Assembly (NCBI GenBank): GCA_035302865.1
Contig: DATGSF010000205.1
Coordinates: 1-12,726 of the forward strand
From: DATGSF01 sp035302865
GTDB lineage: Bacteria > Bacteroidota > Bacteroidia > Chitinophagales > Chitinophagaceae
Direction of reading: 5' to 3'
DNA length: 12,726 bases
Position numbers and translations under genes: made by a program. Within the stretch, counting starts at the first letter, position 1, and each line of letters starts with the position of its first letter. The notes beneath the pieces are model-generated. The model was not told where the DNA came from, did not search any database, and saw only the letters and a list, made by a program, of their open reading frames with translations. This document shows positions 7,043-12,726 of the stretch, piece after piece.

Positions 7043-7495
7043 ATGACAAAAAACTTTCCTATTATATTAATACTATTATTTTTAATAATAAGTATAACAA
7101 CTGCAAATAATCCCATTTTGCATGCTCAAGAAAAATCCATTCAAGATTCCATAAAAAACATGGATGAAAACATACTTTCTGATAGTATTCATTCCTATAT
7201 AATAATGGATGAACGAATAGAGAAGTTAATGCAAAAACCCAAAGTTCTCTCAACAAGAATGCGAGGATACAGAGTCCAAATTTACAATGGAAATAATCGT
7301 CAGGAAGCAGAAAGCATAAGGAATCAATTTCTACGAAACCATCCCACTACCCCAGCTTATTTAATTTATTCTAAACCTAATTTTAGAGTGCGTGTAGGTA
7401 ATTTTAAAAACAGACAAGAAGCACAAGAAATGATTAAAAAAATAAATAATCAATTCCCTAGCATGATTGTTCCAGAAGTTATATTCAGAAATTAA
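7043..7495 (+). CDS. Exported SPOR-domain protein
   Basis: The 150-residue product starts with a signal peptide (MTKNFPIILILLFLIISITT..., probable cleavage around 27-30 near HAQ). An acidic linker follows, then a C-terminal SPOR domain at about 75-149. The domain shows the two characteristic repeats: GYRVQIYNGNNRQEAE and, after an intervening helix, FRVRVGNFKNRQEAQ. SPOR domains bind denuded glycan strands of peptidoglycan, often at division sites, so a periplasmic cell-wall-associated role is likely. No other enzymatic domain fits in this length. It begins nine bases after the PaaK-like gene, so it is the last gene of the rightward cluster. Its stop codon overlaps the stop codon of the convergent large gene. 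Confidence 0.88.
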   Translation: MTKNFPIILILLFLIISITTANNPILHAQEKSIQDSIKNMDENILSDSIHSYIIMDERIEKLMQKPKVLSTRMRGYRVQIYNGNNRQEAESIRNQFLRNHPTTPAYLIYSKPNFRVRVGNFKNRQEAQEMIKKINNQFPSMIVPEVIFRN

Positions 7496-10400
7496 AAATC
7501 GGTTCCTATAGAAATATGAAATCCCCATTCTTTGCGTATATTATAAGCCACATCAACTCTTAGGAAATATCCTAATAATTTCGTGCGTAAACCTCCACCA
7601 AATGCCATTGCCAAACCTTGATCGTCAGAGTTTGGTATTTTAACATCTACTGAGGGGAGTCTTTGTCCTGAAGGCCATGTAAAATGATAATCTCGCGACA
7701 AATTCTCTGCATTAGGGATTAGACCTTCCCAAGCATTACCAGCATCAAAAAATAATACTGTCTGTAAGTTCTTAAAGAATCCCGATTCTGTTTGCCAATT
7801 AGTAAAAGTAGTTATTATTGGGATTCTTAATTCTGCATTCAAAACAATATAGCTATTACCATTTCTACTATTGATTGAATATCCTCTCATATTAGTAGCT
7901 AAACTCTGGAAAGCATAATAATTTTTCCCGGAAGGAGGCAAACTTAAATTTGGACTTCCATTTATTTGATTTTCAACTCCACCCATTTGATACATAATTT
8001 TTTGTTTACCAAATGCGTGTGCGCTTGCAACTCTAAATGCCGCAATTGAATTTCTATAAATACCTTGATAATATCTAAAATCTAAACCTAAATTATAAAA
8101 ACCTCCCTTGGCTCCGTTCTTATCACCTTGATTAGGCAAAGTATAAATTTCATCATTTGTGTATAAGGGAAGGAAATAATCTCCAAATAATTTAAAACGC
8201 ATTCCTTTCCAAATATTTATTGCGGGATTAATGGTATTATCTTGTATAAACTCCAATCGACTTAAAAAATAATAACTCTCTGCATTAGGTAACAATAATC
8301 CCAAAGGACGATCTGCCTTAATCAACATTTCATCATGTCTCAAGCCTGCTTCAAATTGTAAAGCCTGTACAGCATTAAATGGATAACGTCCTTTAGCTTG
8401 CAAAAAAGTGCTATTTATCTTCCCTGGCAAACTTATAGCTGGTGAACTAGGATCAATTAAAAAATTATATTGCTCCTTATTTTCTTGTCGCATTAATTGA
8501 ACAGACCAATCTATTCTTCTCTTATAGTTTTCATATTCTAAAAAAGCGGTATAATCACTCAGATTTGCTCCCAATTGCAAGCCTGCATTTATTCGATAAT
8601 CTTCTAATGCATCAAACAATTCCGCAATTATTATCCCTGATAAAATAGGAGGTCGATATTGACCAGCTTGAAAGTTATAAGATTGATATCTAGTGAAAAG
8701 ATTAGCATAATCGAAACGAACTCCTACTTGAAAAGTTTTAAAATTGGGTAAATAAGTAAAAGGTCTAATTTTAATATAGGTGCTGTCAACAAAGATTATT
8801 TCTTTATTCTCAGCCAAGGCTTTTTCCTCGCGCTTTTTCCATGAATTCAGTTCTTTATCTTCATGAAATTGTCTGTTCTCACTCTTATTAATGTGATAAT
8901 AATCTCCTGTTTCAACAATATGCTTAAGGTTGCGTACATTCTCGAATGTTCCTTTTAAAAAAGGAAAAGGTCGCTCTTTGTTTAAATCTCTTTGATTTTT
9001 AATATAAACATAATCTTCAGTAGCATTATCTTTCCAATTTCTTTCTCTATCTTTTTCAGGATAGTCGATTTTTTGAAAATAAAAATGAAAAGAATCTTTA
9101 CTTGCAATTACCTCAGCAATGCCTTTACTAGCTGCATTATAGTTATGGCTTAAAATATCGGAACTATAAAAAGTATGTGGAATTGTGAAGGCAGTATCTC
9201 TATTCTCGGCATTTCTTGAGAAATAAACTAAATATCTATTTTTAATTCCTGCTTTATCTGATAGAAAAGCAAAATGGTCAGGACCATAAGGTATTACTTC
9301 TTCAACAAGCCCATACTCTTCTTTAGTTAATTGCAATAATTCATTGCTCTTTGTTGTAGTATTATAAAAGAAAGCTTGTGTTCTACCTTTTGTCAATTCA
9401 TTTGGTAGAGGTTGAATATTCATAAAAGGTTCTGTTCTATTACTTAAAAAAACAATTCCTTTTCTAGATCCTCCAGAAACATAAACAGGACTATGATCGT
9501 CCCATGCATCATCTGTAAGTTGCTCAATTCTAAAACCTCTTAATGTCATACCAAATAAATCACTTTGTCCATTTTTAATAGCTGAAAAAAGTAGTTGCCT
9601 ATCGTCTTCCATAAAGGTAAAACCTGTTACTCTATCAAAACGTGATTTGGGAATAATATAATTTTGGATTTGTGCTTTTATAGCATCATAAATTCGTAAA
9701 TGCACTCTTCCATTTTTTTCATAAACCATTCCCAATTTAAATCCATTATTACTCCAAGCAATTAAAGGATAATCAGGATCTCCCTGTTCAGTTAAATTCT
9801 TTCTACCTCCTTTTAAAATAGAAGAACGAGCTTCTTTTGGGTTTTTAGCATCTACTTTTTGAATTACTACTTCGTACTCCCCTTCTCTCCAAACGGTATA
9901 TGCAATATCGGAACCTCTAGGAGAAACTTTTAAAGAACGTATTTCTTCATTGGAATGATTTTTTGCTATACTTATTAATAAGGATCTATCATTTTCATAT
10001 AAATTTCCATTCTCTATTCGTTGAATATTTTTAAAAACTATTTCAGAAAATAACTTTTTTAATTTTATTTCTAAAACTTCTTTACTTGCTTTATAAAGAT
10101 TTCCTTTAGTATTTGCAACTTCTAAGAAACTATGAATTTTTTCTATTTTTTGCTCTTCAAACATATATTTCCAGAACATTTTCCCAACAAATTCAGGATT
10201 ATCCCAGATTAATGCATCAAAGACTTGATAATATTTTGAAGAATCTATAGCAAAACCATTTAAATAATTACGTAAAAATGATTCATCTTTAGATGTCCAT
10301 TCATCCACAATAAAATGAATAAATCCTTCACTTAACCAATAAGGCAAATCATTTTCGTTCAAATCACTTTTATTTGTCAAAGGATTTCCCCTAAATATTA

Positions 10401-10875
10401 TATCATTAAAATATAATTTTGCAAACCCCTTTCTTAATTGCGTTTTAAACGATTCATAATTTCCATTATAAAAAACTGATAATTTGTTTGCTTCTAAACG
10501 TATTTCCTCTTCAGAATTAAACTGTGCAACCTGATGTTCTACTTTATATCCTAAATTAGATTGATGATAGTCTCTAAAATGATTATAAATAAAAATATGC
10601 AAAGGTTCCTGCAAGAGAACACCTAATTCTCTTTGAATTTTCAACAAATCATTTTCTGCCTGTTCTGATACGTAACGTGCTAATTCTCTACCTGATCTAT
10701 CATAATAATAGACAATAAAATCTTCTGATTCTATAATCTTCCAGTCAAAATCTCTATACTGGATTTTATTTTTTCCAAAAGTTTCTAATCTAGCCTGTGC
10801 ATGCGATTCAAAATGTACCCCTTTAAAGCAATACAAAAAAAGTATTAAACAGAAATATGATTGTATTTTCTTCAT
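7492..10875 (-). CDS. Peptidase-MA-like / TolB-propeller / Omp85-like barrel envelope protein
   Basis: The 1127-residue product has a signal peptide (1-27, ending SHAQ). Residues about 34-290 resemble the peptidase-MA-like region that precedes propellers in Bacteroidota proteins. It keeps LPYWLSEGF at 177-185, but the place of the zinc-binding HExxH reads RKGFAKLYF (148-156), so it is probably inactive. Residues about 305-600 carry TolB/PD40-like propeller blades: 'SLKVSPRGSDIAYT', 'PLIAWSNNGFKLGMV', 'GFTFMEDDRQLLFSA', 'SPVYVSGGSRKGIVFLSN'. Residues about 705-1127 look like an outer-membrane barrel of the Omp85/surface-antigen type. It has an MRGY motif at 996-999 (compare the conserved loop-6 VRGY/F), FFDAGNAW at 1042-1049 and a terminal phenylalanine. 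No POTRA domains are apparent. It is likely anchored in the outer membrane, and its function is unknown. It is the third gene of the scoA-pth cluster, 25 bases after pth. Confidence 0.82.
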   Translation of the reverse strand: MKKIQSYFCLILFLYCFKGVHFESHAQARLETFGKNKIQYRDFDWKIIESEDFIVYYYDRSGRELARYVSEQAENDLLKIQRELGVLLQEPLHIFIYNHFRDYHQSNLGYKVEHQVAQFNSEEEIRLEANKLSVFYNGNYESFKTQLRKGFAKLYFNDIIFRGNPLTNKSDLNENDLPYWLSEGFIHFIVDEWTSKDESFLRNYLNGFAIDSSKYYQVFDALIWDNPEFVGKMFWKYMFEEQKIEKIHSFLEVANTKGNLYKASKEVLEIKLKKLFSEIVFKNIQRIENGNLYENDRSLLISIAKNHSNEEIRSLKVSPRGSDIAYTVWREGEYEVVIQKVDAKNPKEARSSILKGGRKNLTEQGDPDYPLIAWSNNGFKLGMVYEKNGRVHLRIYDAIKAQIQNYIIPKSRFDRVTGFTFMEDDRQLLFSAIKNGQSDLFGMTLRGFRIEQLTDDAWDDHSPVYVSGGSRKGIVFLSNRTEPFMNIQPLPNELTKGRTQAFFYNTTTKSNELLQLTKEEYGLVEEVIPYGPDHFAFLSDKAGIKNRYLVYFSRNAENRDTAFTIPHTFYSSDILSHNYNAASKGIAEVIASKDSFHFYFQKIDYPEKDRERNWKDNATEDYVYIKNQRDLNKERPFPFLKGTFENVRNLKHIVETGDYYHINKSENRQFHEDKELNSWKKREEKALAENKEIIFVDSTYIKIRPFTYLPNFKTFQVGVRFDYANLFTRYQSYNFQAGQYRPPILSGIIIAELFDALEDYRINAGLQLGANLSDYTAFLEYENYKRRIDWSVQLMRQENKEQYNFLIDPSSPAISLPGKINSTFLQAKGRYPFNAVQALQFEAGLRHDEMLIKADRPLGLLLPNAESYYFLSRLEFIQDNTINPAINIWKGMRFKLFGDYFLPLYTNDEIYTLPNQGDKNGAKGGFYNLGLDFRYYQGIYRNSIAAFRVASAHAFGKQKIMYQMGGVENQINGSPNLSLPPSGKNYYAFQSLATNMRGYSINSRNGNSYIVLNAELRIPIITTFTNWQTESGFFKNLQTVLFFDAGNAWEGLIPNAENLSRDYHFTWPSGQRLPSVDVKIPNSDDQGLAMAFGGGLRTKLLGYFLRVDVAYNIRKEWGFHISIGTDF

Positions 10876-10900
10876 CTACACAGAGCTTAAATTTTACAAA

Positions 10901-11464
10901 TTATTTGGTATTAAAAAAGTTCATTGTTCTTTCCAATCCAATATGTACAAATGACTCAATTGCTTCTACAGATTTAATAATAGTATTTTGCACCATAGGA
11001 AGCTCATTTTTATCCCATTTTCCTAAAACAAAGTCTACTTGTCTTCCTTTTGGAAAATCGTTACCTATACCAAAACGTAATCTAGGGTATTGATTTGTAT
11101 TAAGCACTTCCTCAATATTCCTCAACCCATTATGTCCAGCAGATCCTCCTTTATTTCTTAATCTTATGCTGCCAACAGGCAATGCCAGATCATCAACTAA
11201 AACCAAACAACGATTTAAGGGAACTTTTTCTGCATCCATCCAGTACTTCATCGATCGTCCACTTAAATTCATATAAGTAGTTGGTTTTATTACAATTACT
11301 TGTTTTCCTCTTATTTTTAATTGAGAGCGAAAAGCCAAACGTTCATTTGTGAATTTCCCCTCATATTTAATAGTTAAAACATCGGCAATATCAAAACCAA
11401 TATTATGACGAGTCATATCATATTCAGCACCAATATTGCCAAGTCCTATAATTAAAAACTTCAT
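10901..11464 (-). CDS. pth: Peptidyl-tRNA hydrolase
   Basis: The 187-residue cytosolic enzyme cleaves the ester bond of peptidyl-tRNA released prematurely from ribosomes, recycling tRNA. The length is normal. Key residues can be placed by comparison with E. coli Pth: GLGN at 7-10 (Asn10), Tyr15, catalytic His20 in TRHNIGF, KPTTYMNLSG at 60-69, VDD with Asp91 (equivalent to Asp93), and GGSAGHNGL at 106-114 with Asn112 (equivalent to Asn114). It lies three bases downstream of scoA, which implies co-transcription and probably translational coupling. In many bacteria pth instead follows the ribosomal protein L25 (ctc/rplY) gene, which is not present here. Confidence 0.96.
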   Translation of the reverse strand: MKFLIIGLGNIGAEYDMTRHNIGFDIADVLTIKYEGKFTNERLAFRSQLKIRGKQVIVIKPTTYMNLSGRSMKYWMDAEKVPLNRCLVLVDDLALPVGSIRLRNKGGSAGHNGLRNIEEVLNTNQYPRLRFGIGNDFPKGRQVDFVLGKWDKNELPMVQNTIIKSVEAIESFVHIGLERTMNFFNTK

Positions 11465-11467
11465 CTC

Positions 11468-12175
11468 TTATTTTCTAGTAGTTACTTGTTCAATTCTTTT
11501 TTCATAATTTTCACCCTGAAAAATCCTATGAACGTAAATTCCTGGAACATGAATAAAATTAGGATCTAACTCACCAGGTTGCACTAATTCCTCAACTTCT
11601 ACAATATTAATTTTTCCAGCCATTGCCATTACACTATTAAAATTACGTGCAGTTTTATTAAAAATAATATTACCCATAGTATCTCCTTTCCATGCCTTAA
11701 CTATAGAAAAATCAGCCTCAAAGGCTTCTTCCATTAAGTAGTCTTTTCCATTATAATTTCTAATTTCCTTTCCTTCAGCCACCTCTGTTCCAACGCCAGC
11801 AGGAGTAGGTATAACTGGAAAACCATAAGCTGCAGCTAAACAACGAGAAGCTAATGTTCCTTGTGGCACTAATTCCACTTCTAATTCACCACTTAACAAT
11901 TGACGTTCAAATTCTGCATTTTCACCCACATAGGAGGCAATCATTTTTTTAACTTGCTTTGTTTGTAACATTAAACCAATTCCAAAATCATCCACTCCTG
12001 CATTATTGGAGATACAAGTAAGATTTTTCACCCCTTTTTTTATTAAAGCTTGAATGGAATTTTCGGGAATTCCGCATAATCCAAAACCTCCTAACATTAT
12101 GGTTGCTTCATCAAAAACATCTTTAACTGCCTCATCAGCATTCGCTACCACTTTATTAAAACCTGATTTGTTCAT
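11468..12175 (-). CDS. scoA: Succinyl-CoA:3-ketoacid CoA-transferase, subunit A
   Basis: The 235-residue protein is the alpha subunit of a class I CoA-transferase (SCOT; ScoA/AtoD type). It moves CoA between succinyl-CoA and acetoacetate and thus links ketone bodies or short acids to the TCA cycle. The family signature GGFGLCGIPE is at 29-38, followed by SNNAGVDDFGIG near 56-67, TPAGVGTEVAEGKE at 124-137 and the typical ending PGIYVHRIFQG. The catalytic glutamate of this class lies in subunit B, which is not encoded in the window. Downstream comes pth instead, and upstream is a stretch without intact genes. It must therefore pair with a subunit B encoded elsewhere. It is the first gene of its cluster; a TATCTTAG (12209-12202) 26 bases before the ATG is a weak -7 candidate. 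Confidence 0.94.
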   Translation of the reverse strand: MNKSGFNKVVANADEAVKDVFDEATIMLGGFGLCGIPENSIQALIKKGVKNLTCISNNAGVDDFGIGLMLQTKQVKKMIASYVGENAEFERQLLSGELEVELVPQGTLASRCLAAAYGFPVIPTPAGVGTEVAEGKEIRNYNGKDYLMEEAFEADFSIVKAWKGDTMGNIIFNKTARNFNSVMAMAGKINIVEVEELVQPGELDPNFIHVPGIYVHRIFQGENYEKRIEQVTTRK

Positions 12176-12320
12176 ATTTTAAATTTTATAGTATTTTTTA
12201 GCTAAGATAAGAAATTGCAAGTAAAATAGGGAAAATACTTATATTTTTTAACTGATTTTAATAATTTAAAATCTACTCATTATAATTTTAAAAATAGCAA
12301 AGCATTTAGGTTTATATAAA

Positions 12321-12726
12321 ATGACATATAATGGAGTTAAATCAAAATTAAAAAGAAAAAATAAGAACAAATTATATTTTTATCCATATATTTTCTTGAA
12401 CCATGAAATAGAAGTATCAAAAGATAATTCTAAGAAATTTCTATAGCTCGAAGATGAAATATATCCTATATTTTATTCTTTTAGAAATGGAAGAGTACCT
12501 TTTATTATTATACGACAGAAATTATAATGGTAGTTTTACAATATATAATTTTAAACATTCCTAACCTTTATCAAGTAAAATGCTTATTGCTTAAAGAAAG
12601 GAATTTCATCTTAAATTATGATATACTGTTTCTTAATAAAATATGCTGTTTCCTATTTGGAATTCATAATTACTTAAAAATAAAAGTTCCATTTAAATTC
12701 AAAAATCGTATTAATGCAACTCTATA
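12321..12726 (+). pseudogene. Probable decayed or frameshifted coding sequence, running off the window
   Basis: No intact gene exists from 12176 to the window edge (551 bases), but a rightward reading looks coding-like. From ATG 12321 a frame runs 41 codons to TAG at 12444-12446 and continues in the same frame as LEDEIYPIFYSFRNGRVPF up to TAA at 12525-12527. Just there, a frame offset by one base opens (ATG at 12527 lies within it) and stays open for 66 codons to the window edge. One extra A in the AAA at 12519-12521 would join the two into a continuous reading. First codon positions are clearly richer in G/C than third positions in both parts, as in the real genes here. The product is not recognised. 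It could also be two small genes or chance in AT-rich DNA. Confidence 0.3.

Noticed and set aside
7062..7256. 64-codon leftward open frame
   Set aside because: It is a shadow of the signal-peptide and linker part of the SPOR gene; the SPOR motifs fix the true strand.
10857..11093. 78-codon rightward open frame
   Set aside because: It overlaps the 3' part of pth and the short gap after it; pth is unambiguous by its catalytic residues.
12202..12209. TATCTTAG (leftward) as scoA promoter
   Set aside because: One mismatch to TAnnTTTG, no TTG at the right distance upstream, and 26 rather than 18-20 bases from the ATG; too weak for its own entry.
12380..12472. Leftward open stretch of 30 codons reading NIGYISSSSYRNFLELSF and onward
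   Set aside because: It sits opposite the rightward decayed reading, has no start codon and an in-frame stop just upstream at 12473-12475, and shows a weaker codon-position GC pattern.
12487..12564. Small rightward ORF of 25 codons starting MEEYLLLLYDRNYNG
   Set aside because: Too short, no promoter or ribosome-binding evidence, and it overlaps the longer reading in the other two frames.

Overview
This is an AT-rich window with the marks of a Bacteroidota genome, probably a free-living or marine flavobacterial or saprospiral type. The evidence is the tail of a type IX secretion (T9SS) cargo protein, lipoproteins and signal peptides of the Bacteroidota style, an almost complete lack of Shine-Dalgarno sequences, and -7 promoter boxes of the TAnnTTTG type. 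The taxonomic level below phylum is not resolved.

Layout, left to right. (1) Positions 1-120 hold the C-terminal end of a T9SS-sorted secreted protein, followed by a hairpin terminator it shares with the convergent next gene. (2) Positions 193-3575 hold three leftward genes that look like separate transcription units: a HI0933/BaiN-type flavoprotein, a small lipocalin-like lipoprotein with its own terminator, and a secreted protein of unknown function. Each has a TAnnTTTG-like box 18-20 bases ahead of its ATG. (3) Positions 3763-7495 hold a rightward, tightly spaced cluster: type II NADH dehydrogenase, a YciO-type YrdC-domain protein, a PaaK-like adenylate-forming ligase, and an exported SPOR-domain protein. 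(4) Positions 7492-12175 hold a leftward cluster: CoA-transferase subunit A (scoA), peptidyl-tRNA hydrolase (pth), and a 1127-residue envelope protein. The last combines a peptidase-MA-like region, a TolB-like propeller and an Omp85-like barrel. Clusters 3 and 4 meet tail to tail with overlapping stop codons and no visible terminator. (5) Positions 12176-12726 contain no intact gene. A rightward reading from 12321 to the window edge looks like a decayed or frameshifted coding sequence.

The genes do not form one pathway. They mix core metabolism (respiratory NADH oxidation, ketone-body/acyl-CoA transfer), translation quality control (pth) and envelope functions (SPOR protein, Omp85-like protein, lipoprotein). 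No tRNA, rRNA, CRISPR array, insertion sequence or phage gene was seen. The points most worth checking are the unusual architecture of the 1127-residue protein, scoA without an adjacent scoB, the degraded reading at the right edge, and the YrdC-domain protein that lacks the TsaC/Sua5 signature residues.
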